NCBI RefSeq assembly: GCF_028858725.1
Contig: NC_084763.1
Coordinates: forward strand, 20,062,001 to 20,126,000
Reading direction: 5' to 3'
Length of the DNA stretch: 64,000 bases
Source of the DNA: Colius striatus
Taxonomy: Eukaryota > Chordata > Aves > Coliiformes > Coliidae
The position numbers and the translations under genes are program-made. How positions within the stretch are numbered: position 1 is the first letter of the stretch; each line of letters starts with the position of its first letter. Below the pieces are notes generated by a model. That model was not told the DNA's origin. It was given only the letters and a program-made list of their open reading frames with translations, and did no database searches. Below, piece after piece: positions 1 through 12,053 of the stretch.

Positions 1-1070
1 TCCTGCACTTTTCTTGATGTGGTTCTGTCACCATGCAGCCAAGAGAACAAAAATTTTTGATAGGTGTCATGGTTTAGCAAGGAGCCACTTTTCCTTGGTA
101 ACACAGGAAGCAGGTTGCAGTGAAGACCCAGTAAAGAGTTCTTGGACTCTCCCCCGGCTTCTGGATTTAGACCCACCTCCGGCCTGGCTGGGCCAATCTG
201 GCACCTATGCAATCACTATTTAAGGATGGGAATTTGAAGTGCTGGCAGGAGGTGTAAGAGCCGTACAAGATGGAGGTGACCATGTGGACCCCACAGTCAG
301 AGGAGGAAGGAAGGAGGAGCACTAGATCAGAGACTCTTCTCCAACCCATGGTAAGAACGCAGACTGTGCCCCTGCAACCTATGGAGGACAATGAGAGGCA
401 TCAGCAGCTCCGTGTGAGTGCGCCCGGACTGGCAGGAGACTGTGTGAGGAGGCGGCCATGGCGCAGGCCATGCTGGAGAGCCTGTGTGCCGCAGAACAGA
501 CTCACATAGGAGGCAGAGAGGAGCTGCAGCCCTCAGGATGAACACATCAGAGCAGCCCATGCAGGGCTGCCAGGTGTGAGGTACCGCACAGAAGAGAAGG
601 GAGGACGGTACAAAGCCCACTTGCCCTGAGGAGAAACAAACAGCAGAAACCATCCAGAATAGACTGACTGAAACCACCATTCCCCGCACCCCTGAGCCAT
701 TCAGTGAGGCAGGAGATAAAGACACCGGGATCAGTGCTCTGAGCACAGGAAGAGGGGAGACGTGAGGAGAAGATGGTCTTAAAGGGCTGGTTATGCTTGT
801 CATCCTTGTACCATTCTGTGTTGTTTTGTGTTTGTTATGTTTTGGGGTTTTATGGTTATGTTTTAGTTGTTGGTGGATTAAAGTATTTTCTGGTTTCTTC
901 CCCAAGCCAAGTTTTGTTCTAGACCATAAGCAGCCACTAAGCCCTCTCTGTCCTTTGGCAATTCTCAAGTCATTGGTACTTGAGTCTAATCGTGGTCTCT
1001 TGTCCCTTGATGGGCCTAAACCACAACAACAGGCAATGTTTCAGCAAGACTCTGTTGCTAAGGGTTAAAG
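1..1070 (+). other. GC-richer block, possible old retroelement fragment
   Basis: Richer in G and C than the following 14 kb. A TGTCATGGTTTAGC start at 65 resembles avian LTR openings, with an ATTTAAG TATA-like site near 215 and an ATTAAA near 876. No intact reading frame or paired LTR is visible. Promoter-to-poly(A) spacing is long for a simple LTR, so this stays tentative. Confidence 0.25.
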
Positions 1071-1534
1071 TTTCTCACTTAGTTTGCCCTGTCAATTAGC
1101 CAGATTGCCAGTTCTCATGCCAAGAATAGATTCACTTTTTTTAATTCACCTCATACTTCCCCACTGTGACTTTTACAGGCTGGCAACCAGCAGGTTTCAG
1201 AACAGGAAAAAGCTGGCTGCACTCTGCTGCAATGGTACATCACCCAGCAGCACGTGGATCCCAACACTGGAGTAAGGACACACTCATCATGTGGCCATGT
1301 AGCATAACCTGCTGTATCAAACCTCTTGATATGTGACAGGTACATTTTAACCAAAATGCAATTCATGAATCTAAATGGGGATTTTAATTTGTGGATTTTA
1401 ATATTAGGCAAATATCAAGATCCTCAGTCAACACGAGGACAAGGTGTTCTAAACATTCCCACTGAAGTGTCTTTTCAGAAGTGTAAAGATGAAAATAGAA
1501 GAAAAACATAGGGTCCTGAAAACCCCTAATTAAA

Positions 1535-1570
1535 CATCCATCCATCCATCCATCCATCCATCCATCCATC
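1535..1570 (+). repeat. (CATC)9 microsatellite
   Basis: Nine uninterrupted CATC units. Confidence 0.98.
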
Positions 1571-4500
1571 TCTTACCCTTTTGGTTAATTCAACCCTTAA
1601 CTCCAACAACTGGAACTCAGTGACAAATCTATGAAGGCCTGTTCCCATTTTACAAATAAATGTGTATGTCCTGCAAACAAAGCATACTGTGTACCAAGAT
1701 GCCTTACATTTAGTAAATAACTTGTGTTTAACACTAAACCTCCTTGTGCTTCTGATGCAGTTGCCTAGTTGCAAATTCAATGTCAGGTATTTTTATCTTG
1801 TGCAAGACTATGCTTCCATGAGCAATTATAATCTAATTAAAGTCATTAATGTTTATGCCCTAGGGAAACATTCAGTTATTTGTAGGCATTTGAATTTTTC
1901 CTGTCTTCCGATCTTTGTTGTAATTTATGCTGTATTGAACATTTCTAAATATCCACAAGTTATTCCGCTGCCACCCCAAAGGAGTGCTCCCCTGTAGCCT
2001 ATGACACTGTTTTCAGTGCTTCTATTTAAATTGAATTAAAAAGAGTAATGCATCTATTACAGTTTCAAAACTGGAGCTATAGACTTTGAAGACAGTTTTT
2101 ATAAAGTTTTTTCTTATACCAAGATTTTCATATCACAAAGCATACCTTAATCAGAGTTCAGAATTCTCTATGCCTTTCAAATGCAAGCTGATGTCTACAA
2201 GAGTCAGAAAGAATATACCAGTGATTTCAAAACCTGAAGCACAACTATAATGCTATATAAAAATTATTTTGGAGCTAGGAAGAGCACATGGTAAAGAATC
2301 AGTGAAGTAAGGAGTTTAAGACAACATTGGAAAATTTCCATTATTTACCAATTATGCAGCCAAAGTTTTCATCACTAAATGAATAATATTTTGAAAAGTG
2401 CTACAGTTGTCTTTTCAAGGTTCTGTTAGGACTTACCCATAGACAGCAGAGCCAGTATAAAGGATCCTACTAATTGAAACAAGCTCTGGAGCAAACTTCT
2501 GTGTCTCTCAGAGGCAGAACACTCAGGCCACGAGGCAAAACAAGGAAGGGTGCCATTAACATCAAAGGGTGTCTCTAATAGCTTCCCAGGTCTTACTTGG
2601 AACTGAGAATTTTTGGGTCCAAGGTGAAACAGATGGCGAAAGAGCACATGATTTCTTTTCAAGCAATCTAAGGCAATTACTGCAGAGGGTGTGGGAAGTG
2701 ATCTGTGCATATCATTGCTGTCAGCCCAAGGGAGGATCATTGCTGATGGCCTGTGACAAGTGAAACATTTCCACAGCTGCGTCTATACTACTCTATCACC
2801 AAAAATATTTTCTTATCCAATGTAATTCCAGATTTCAAACATTTTTCACTCCACGTTAGTGTGAAACCAAAACTTCTTGAAAGTTTTCAAAAAGAGAAAT
2901 CGTGCTTTTCCTGGCACTTCCAGATCACATTCAATGTGTTGTATGACCTGGTCTAAACAAGGCTAAGCCTCTTTCTAACATATCATGAGCTCCAGGTTGT
3001 CTTGGGGTGGCTTTTACTCTCTACTGTTGGAGCTGTTACATATATAGGCTATCAACACTCAAATGTTTTATCACAGCCAGGATTTGATCCCAGTAGAGTT
3101 TACGAACTCCACTGTTGTGGTTTGGGACTATATTTACCTGTCCATCTTTATCTTTCTTCAGCATGAGGTCAAGTTAGCTGTCCCAAACTAAGCTAAATAT
3201 ACTTCAGTTTGACAACTAGTCATTTTATGACAAAAGTAATTTCAGTAAAATATTTCCAACCAGTGGCAGTAATGCTTCTTTTGGAACAAGTTCTAAATAG
3301 CAATCAGCATGGCCAGCCTGACTTTATCTGAAACTACTCAGAACATATTTAATTAGCATGACTAGAAAGCCGTAACACAGCTTGACATGGCCTGTATTCT
3401 CCACATACTGGTTTTTTTTTTTTAGTTAAAGAACTCTTTAGTAGGGGTCTGATGCCCATCTAGTATAGTCGCATCAGAGCAGCACTTAATTGTATCATTA
3501 ACATGAAATGATTGATACTTAAGCGCATATGTTACGTATAAGTTGTCCTAAGTATAGATTAAGAAATCATGGTTCCTTGGGAATTACTGAGATGCATAGA
3601 ATTAAGAAATGTAAGCAGACATTTTAAGATGATTTAAAGCTGATTTAAGAATATGTACAGATATGTCCTTTCTATATACTGTTCCATTCATTATCCTGGG
3701 AAAAAAAGGAAAAAGCTATTTTCTGTATTTTCAAACTATGAACACATAAAGAAATTCAGAAAAGCTAAGTTGCTTGTATTACTCGGTGGAAGTGCTCTTC
3801 AACATTTAAGTACACAAATCACAAATATTTTAGGTTCCTTCAGCACACCTTGTTCAGTGTGCATGTCAGGATACCAGAAGTTTAAGCATTATGCTGGGAA
3901 GATTTAATTATCTGCCACTTCCAACACATATCTCCAGCCTACAATTTACTGTCCAAATTATTAACTGAAAAGTTGGAATACAACTACAGATGAAAATGGA
4001 TTTATTTGATTAATGTGTGTATACAAGTGTGGGTTCTCTTGTGAACCATTCAAGTGTTGAGTTTAATTGAGCTACAGCTGCTGCTGACTGTGTTTTCAGA
4101 GAGTAGGGATTTACTGACTGATTGACTGTCTCTCCCTTTTAACCTGGATGAAGACACATTCAGTAAGAATTGAAATTTCCTGATGATACAAAACCATGGG
4201 GAGAATAGTAGAAAAGAGAAGACCAATAAATGGAATAGAAATAAGAGCATGTAAAATCAAGTAGCTTGTACAAAAGGAAAGAAACTAGGCATACCACTTA
4301 TAAAAAGCAATACGGGATTTTATTTCTAAATCAATTCAACCTGAGGAGAAAAAAGAAAAATCTAAGAGCCTCTACTCCAATGACAATGCAAATCTCCTTT
4401 GGAGAGGCAGAATCAAGTTAATTAATGAATTTTTAAACCCCTTCAGCTGAGAACCTCTCTCTTGTTGCCAGAGTTAGATACAGCTGTTCAAATGGTATCA

Positions 4501-7096
4501 CTGAGGGAAAGCAGAAAATCATCAAAAGAAAAAAACTATAAAATTGTCTTCCTTGCTCATGCAGATCAAACGTCCTGTGTGACCTGACATAAGTACTCCT
4601 TATCCTAAGGAAAAGTGGTGAAACAAAACACAAGCTGCCAGAGTGCCAACCAAAGTATTAAAAAAACAAAGATGCACAGGTAGAAACAGACAAAATCCAA
4701 AAATCTCCATAACCCTCACAGCCTTCGTTATCTGGAAAAACATTGCAAAATTCAACCCTTTTCATCATTTCTGCTGAACAAAACTTCTGACAATCACCTA
4801 GAAGGAGGCCACCACAAGAGCTATTTCCAGTTATTCTGGGTATGAAAAACCAGTGCTTCATGTTCATCCTGTCCCTATTCCATTTTCTAGCATTAACAGA
4901 GCTCATCCTGCTCTTCTGTAGGTGGGAGTCGCTTCTGTATATCAGGTATTTTCTTCTGTTTGAACTTTCTTCTTTTACAGTAGTCACTTCTTTGTTGTCT
5001 TTCCATACACTATGATCTTCCCTTTACAGGCAGGTACTCCTCATTTTCTTTTTTCTTTTTTTTTTCTCTTGCAGGGTTATAATACAGTAGTTTTTAATTC
5101 CACATGTGAGCTTTGTTGCCAGCCCACAGTTACAAATTAAGACATTCTAGAATTATGGTTTGTTTTCATGATATATGTTTTCATTCACTTGTAAGACTGA
5201 GTTCTCCAAAGAAATTAATGAGGAAATGTAATTACGTAGAAAATCTTAGTAGTTCTTAGTAGTTCTGGATAATGTTCCTAATATGTTTTTGCATGTAAAA
5301 TCTAGGAAGCTGTAACCACCAGAATTTCCTGTTCTTTCTCACTTTTTTATTCTAGGATAGGAACATTTACAAGAGATTGTGCTGGGTTTGCTAGTGTCTC
5401 AAGGGCTTGAAAAATTTCAACTGTCATCTGACTCAGTGGGTCATGGAAGGAGATGTACTTCTAAATATACATGAGAGAGCTGTCAGTGAAGACACACAAT
5501 GTGTGGGAGTGTGACGCAATTATGTCACTGGGAAGTCTATCTTTTAACTTGGCTTTTAAAGCACAGGACCCTCTACCTGGCTAATTTTAAGCTCCACTCC
5601 CACATTGTTGTGCCTTCTCTCCTATTCTACAACCCCAGTTGCCAAATATATCTGTCAACAGCTGGTTGACTGGGACAACCAACTTCTGGTATATGAGGTC
5701 AGCAACCAGGAAAGAGTCATGTGCTCAAAATATTATGAAATAAAATGAGTCTGGAGCTCAAAATATTATGAAATAAAATGAGGCTGGAGCTCAAATGACA
5801 GGATCTATTCCCAGTTTAAAGAATGTATTGAAAGCGTAAAACTTTCTTCATATACTAACCAGAAAAGCTCCTCAAAAGTATGTACCTTTATCCAGCTGTC
5901 TTGAAGGAATTCAATGCAAAGAATAACAAGATGAGGAAAAAAACCCCAAACAAACAAATCAACAAAAAACATGCACAAAAATGTAAGAACGTACACACAC
6001 TTCCTGTAGTAACCTTTGATCACTGAATACCATAATTGCAAAAGGTGTCCTAAATTCCCCAAGCTCTTTGTTACAGTGTGCACAGTAAATACAACAGAGA
6101 GTAAGAATGAGTTGGTACTTCTACTGTTGACACTTCATTAATGTCCTTTGCATATGGATAGATAGAAACAAATTGTGAGGAAAAGTTGCTGAGTTTTCTA
6201 CACTCAGCAGAGTACAGAACAAGTGTATAGAGTTTGGTATCCCCTCCTTTTCTTGCCTCTAAGAATACTCTGTTCTCTTCACCAGATATAAATTAGATGC
6301 CACTCTGGATTTTATAAAGCATATTTAAAAGACAGATACAAATTTGGCATAAATTTAAAATATTAGCAAAAAAATAAACAAACACTCAATAAAAAAACAG
6401 TCTGTAAACTATTACTAAGCTTGGCATTAACAACCTGTCACCAAAAGTGACAGCTATCTCTTCACCCTTGCAGGTTTGCATGTACAGTATCAAATTATAC
6501 CTACACTGAATTCTCATTTTACTCCAGCAAAAGGAGATTACCTTGACTGCAGCAAGTCCTTTACTTCTCCTGTGCTAGAGTAATTAAAAGAAAAGCTATA
6601 AAACAACTAATTCCTCCAGGGATTTATTGAAATCCCACTTTTTTTTATTATCTTTCTGCAACATACTATTTATAAATCCTGCCTTTGAGACGTTTTATGC
6701 AAGCTCTTTATAAAGCGTACTCAATTTGCAGAGTAATCTGGCTCCACCAAGTGCCGACTGCTGTGATTGCCAGACTACAGCTGACCTCAGATAACACAAA
6801 TGGGTACTCAATATTAAACTAATTTCGTAACATTGGGATTTTTGTTGGAAAACTTTGAACTTCAGCAATTCATACATTTTAAACAGATTCTTTTGGTTTA
6901 TTGTATACGTTAAGTGAAAACACTGAAAAATTGTAAGAAACTTTTCCCCCAATTCTCCTGGATGATGCTGAAATTTTAATAACTCCAACAATAATAATTA
7001 TGAGCATAATTGTAGTAGGCTACAAGGGAGGCAGGAGAGCAAGTTAGTCCTTTCAAATTCATTCCACAACTTCCAGATGCTGTGCAGGTACATCTG
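1571..7096. other. Intergenic, no gene seen
   Basis: AT-rich single-copy-looking DNA. Open frames are short, lack codon bias or recognisable domains and look random. The only structure noted is a 33-bp tandem duplication near 5.75 kb. Confidence 0.7.
5721..5796. repeat. 33-bp tandem duplication
   Basis: The unit beginning GCTCAAAATATTATGAAATA repeats at a 33-bp offset with a single-base difference, followed by the start of a third partial copy. Confidence 0.9.
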
Positions 7097-7516
7097 TGCT
7101 GGAACATCTCTCATATGAGGAAAGGCTGTGGGAACTGGGGCTGTTTAGTCTGGAGAAGAGGAGATTGAGGGGAGATCTTATTAACATTTATAAATATCTA
7201 AAGGGTGGGTGGCAGGAGGTTGGGACATCCCTTTTTTCTATAGTAGCTAGCAACAGGACAAGGGGTAATGGGATGAAGCTGGAACACAAAAAGTTCCACT
7301 TAAATATAAGAAAAAACTATTTCACTGTGAGGGTGAGGGAGCAGTGGAACAGACTGCCCAGAGGGGTTGTGGAGTCTCCTTCCTTGGAGGTCTTCAAGAC
7401 CTGCCTGGACATGTTCATATGCGACCTGATCTAGGTGAACCTGCTTCTTCAGGGAGGTTGGACTAGATGATCTCTAAAGGTCCCTTCCAAACCCTACCAT
7501 TCTACGATTCTATGAT
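7097..7516 (+). mobile_element. CR1 LINE 3' end
   Basis: About 420 bp of CR1, covering the end of the second open frame (the peptide [19 protein letters not shown] is typical) and the 3' UTR tail, ending in the ATTCTATGAT-type repeat. 5'-truncated and diverged, hence inactive. A 112-codon open frame inside it is a relic, not a host gene. Confidence 0.95.
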
Positions 7517-10500
7517 AACTAGAGGAACTTTGCTAGAATACGAACACTGTGTCTAAATGAACTTACTATGCAATCTTTAATATACGGTCCAGAAGAACAT
7601 ACTTTGGAAGGCTCAGAACAAAGTTGATGAAAATCACAGGTGTAAGGGAGGCTATTCTAATATGTTTTCTGCAATGCTATTTTTGAATAACAACATATTT
7701 CTGTATAAAGTTTTTTAAGGCACTCCAGAGTGAGAAGGCTGAAGACCAGGAAGATATCGTGCAAAGCCAGAGAGTGAAACTGTCTTTTCACAGATTTGTG
7801 AACCTGTTCAAAGATCACGGGCTTAGCTTTTGCAAGCTCACAGAGGCACAAAAACACAGATCTGCTGAAACTTAAAAGTGTCATGAGACAGTTGGTAAGG
7901 TTTAAATGTCGTTGTTAGTCAGCTGTAAATTTTACCACAAACAGCAGGATTTCCTTTATCATCATTACTTGCAGATTTGTTACTTTTAGTGAGGAAGACT
8001 ATGGAAAGTCTAATGGCTGAGCAAGCTGTCAGAGTTCTGCTTCAATTAATTAGCAGAGAAAACAATAAAATGGGTCAGCAGCTACTGGAAAGTATCACAC
8101 AAATATGCATGTGTGCACACACAGAGGAAGCATGGAGATTATTAGAAATGAAATCAATGTCTTTACCATTACAGTTCTCTCTGCCATTATCCCTCGCTGT
8201 AGTGGAGTTTATGGGCTATATAATAACACAGACAGTATTTGTTTTACTTGTGTGTTCTCTGTAACATGTTCTGTTCCTTTGGAAAGACTGGATGAGGAGG
8301 AAGTCCACTCAAGACAATGGGACATAACTCAGCATGTACAAGGAAAGAGAGAAAGTCAGAGGGGGCACAATAGACACAAGATTCACAACAAAAAGCAGCC
8401 TGGCTCCAGAAAGATCAGAAAGATCTTCCCAAACAGGATTGCACAGAAGTTGTGGACACTCAGCAGCTGAAATCCATGACTTGTTTGCAAAGTGACAGTG
8501 GGGAAGCAGAGAACAGTGCATAAATCTCACTTCTGTTGCCTCAAATTGTCCAAGTTTTCTTTATATAGAAAAGTAGAAATGCAACTTTTTACTTAAATTA
8601 AGTGTGGCTTGTTTTTCTTTAGAATTTTTTTTGGTCTTTTGGGGAGCTCATTATAAGATGAAAATCTGAGGCATTTCCACATCAAAGCTGCACTCCACTC
8701 TGCATCTTGTCACAGGAGGGAAAAGACAACCTTGTAGACCAATAGAAGCTGCTAGTGTCCTAGATTCTGGTGTTATTCAGAGGAAGGGTAGGGGCTTGTG
8801 AATAAAATAACAGGGAAAAACTACCTTGGACTTGAACTGATTTGTTTTAAAGAAACATTGAGGTGCTTCTTAAAGCATGATTTTTGCTTAGATTCTTTAT
8901 CATTTTTTGTTAATGTGTCAATCTACATATAATAAAAAATAAATAATAAATTTTTAGAAAGATGACTTCTACCTCCTTGCTGAAGATCAAGGGGAAAAAA
9001 ACAGTGTTTTTTTCCCCCCAGATTTAGATTACAGTTCTGCCCTTAGCATTCCGGGACTTTATTTCTTTGCGAGTTATAGCAGATTCTGTATGATTGCTGG
9101 ATTTAGGTATCAATTAGTGAGAAAAGCAATCCTAAACAACTACTGATAGTGTCATTGTCTCCAACAAATACTAACAACACTAAATTCCACGGGTCCATAA
9201 GAAGATGCCCACTCTAGGGTTAGAATTATATTTACCCCAAACTGTAAACTGACTATGCAGCAAAACTACAGTTTCATCAGGGAGAAGAAAGGAAGGCAAT
9301 CAGTAAGTAGAATACAACACAAATAAAAAAAAGTGTAGATCCTCATAAAATCTGTGCTGAAGGCAGCACTGAAGGAAAGAAATACTCAGTTGAAACGTCT
9401 GGGCAGTAAGCTGTTAATTTCGCATCCAAGCCTTACTTTGGTGCACGATTTCAGGACCAAAAACAAAAGGCATGAGGCAACAGAGAAGCTACAATAAGCC
9501 AAGGCAGACACACTATCATCTTTTGCAAAAATATTATGACAGATGTACACCTTGTCACTATTTTCTTGCTAGCAAGTACTTTCTGGTCAATTACAGAAGA
9601 CCATGGATGGACTTGAACCTCTTTTCCATCAAACAATGCAGTCTTATAAAACAAATAAAAATAACAACATTAAAATGTGTTGGCAACTGAATAAGATGTG
9701 GTTGCTCAGCCTACAGGCAATGTGTAGCAGTACTTGTCTCCTATTTCTAGGACTTCTGTGTTTCTACATCTACTGTGCCAAAAAAAGGGCCATGTTAGCT
9801 ATCAGTTCTCAGCTGGCCTATGTTGATCAAGAGTGTGTATGTGTGTGTCTATTTCTGATTGGGGCAGCAGCCAGCATACTTGATGGAGGTGAGACAGTAT
9901 CTGTAGGAATGAAACTGGGAAAGCTAGAAATAAGTAGTCTTACATAAACATATACTACAAGAACATTTACGATTCCCCTATAACAGTTTTCATCTATTCT
10001 TTCAAAGACAAAAATGGTGAGATGTGTAGGAAGGTGACTGAATGCTGAGTGGGCTCAGTGTCTGCAATTTCATTTTCTCTACATCACAGTCACCGAAAAC
10101 TGTTACTTGAGCAACTCTACATCTGTGCTTATTTCTTGGCAAACAATTACTTCAATCTAATTTATGTCATGATGCTCTCTGATAAAGCTTTTTGAAAGTT
10201 TTCTATTAGATCTTCTTTCTGTCTCTTTATATCAGAAATTGTTGGCTGAACTACAGTGAAAAACTTTATGGGAACATACTGATGGCATTAAAATTAGTGA
10301 CATAATGGCTCAACTACTTTTTTCAGTAATATTCAAGAATTTCTCAACAATTTTATCATGACAAATGCTATGTTCTGTTTCTATTGATTTAAAGATTGAA
10401 AGAAATTTGGTCATAGTATCTCATCTTTCAAATGTTCTTAAATTTTAAAATACTTGAATCACAGAAACTAAACTAACAGAACCATGGCACATCCATTAAA

Positions 10501-11869
10501 GCAGTCTTTTTCAACACACTGCTTCTGTGCTTCCTCTTTCTTAATACAATCTCTAGTTCTTATCATACCTATTGTATCTGCATATAAATATAAAATAATA
10601 ATATTGTTATCTTTTTTACTCTGATTTCTCCAATAAAACTGAGATAAAGTATTTTGAAAGGACAAAAAGACAGAGAAATTGTGGGAATGGAAAACTGTTA
10701 ACACTGGACCCTATAATACAGTTGCAAAGTAATGTAATAGAATGATAAAAGATAACAAGATACATACAAGCAGAAGTGTAAAGATTACAGAGCTCAGAGA
10801 TTTCTGCCACTGTTCTATTTATCTATCAGTCAAAAATCTTGTCGTGTTTGAAGATCACATCAGCAGCAGTTCAGCTGCCTTTCCACATATCTTTACCACT
10901 GCTGTGCCACTTACAGCTTTCACTGGTGACAGATTTGCTTCAACTGTTCAAATCATCAAATCATCAGAGTATCAGTGACAGGCTAAGCTACAGAAACAAA
11001 ACAATCCTCACCCTTGCAAGTCATTTTAATGTCAAACATTATAATGTCATTTTGCACATACAGTTATTATTTTTGCTTATCTTCCTGAGTGCTGTCTTTC
11101 AAGTCCCTCACTTAGAAAGAAACAAGTTTAGTCTTAATGTGACCTGAGATACATTATCAACAGAGAAACTGAATGATGGTTGGGGTGTATTGCTTTGTCA
11201 CACCACTGAATGCTTTTTTTACGTCAATTTTCTATCTGATATTACACACAGGATTTGTCAAAAAAAGTGTTTAAGTAATAAAATTACTCCGCTTATTTTA
11301 ATATGGACTGCATACCTAGAGCAGAAACAAGTGGACTACTACTGGCTAGCAATATTTGCTTCTTTGTATATCCTTGGTGATAAATTATACCCTATCTTCT
11401 CTCCAGTACTCTCTGCAGTCAACCAAAGTTATTAAAAAGTACTTGTGCACAACCCCTTGTGAGGGAACAAAGTGTCAATCTGCAGCTATGTCTTCTACCT
11501 ATGAACAATGATTAGCGTTTTTAAAGCCATTCACCCATGACCTAAACCTCTGAGAGCAGACTGCATCAATACAACCCCAGCAGGAACGAAAATTGCTTTT
11601 CCACACTTCATCAAAATTGTCCTCAACTGAATACTTTGATCTAGAAGCAGAGCTGGCTGTCTTCTCTTCCCTGCCCAATGCCAGCGTGCTCTAGTCAATG
11701 TGCATGCAGAATGCTGCTATCAATTTCTTCTGTCTTCTGCTCTTCATCATGTTTTACCAGTGGCTTTAGAAGCCAGTAAGCATTGCACAGAGGATGGATC
11801 CAGGATTTCTGCCCATATCATTATATGGCTAATATCAATCTCTCAGATTATGAGAGGTGTATTAGCATT
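7517..11869. other. Intergenic, no gene seen
   Basis: AT-rich DNA with scattered open frames of up to 121 codons (8105-8470) that have no recognisable domain, start context or partner exons. Confidence 0.65.
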
Positions 11870-11893
11870 AAAAAAAAAAAAAAAAAAAAAAAA
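11870..11893. repeat. Poly(A) tract, 24 nt
   Basis: Run of 24 A, followed by a second A-rich stretch at about 11946-11971. Confidence 0.97.
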
Positions 11894-11984
11894 GCTACAC
11901 TAAAATGTGCTCTTGTATCCATCAGAGAGTTCTTTTCCTTCTTTATTAAAAAAAGAAAAAAAAATAAGAAGAGTTTCTTTACTT

Positions 11985-12053
11985 AGGAGGGTTGGACTAG
12001 ATGATCTCTAAAGGTCCCTTCCAACTCCTACCATTCTATGATCATATGATTCT
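11985..12053 (+). mobile_element. CR1 LINE tail-only fragment
   Basis: About 69 bp of the CR1 3' terminus, from GGTTGGACTAGATGATC to the ATTCTATGAT-type end. Severe 5' truncation. Confidence 0.92.

Noticed and set aside
327-968. 213-codon open frame on - strand near the left edge
   Set aside because: No recognisable domain; composition is low-complexity and several overlapping frames compete. More likely part of a decayed element.
1535-1570. Regular short repeats that could suggest a CRISPR array
   Set aside because: Uninterrupted 4-bp microsatellite without spacers in a vertebrate genome.
4658-4987. 109-codon open frame on - strand
   Set aside because: No domain, no splice partners and unremarkable composition.
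7977-8470. Overlapping open frames of 95 and 121 codons
   Set aside because: No family resemblance, no partner exons, frames overlap; judged random.
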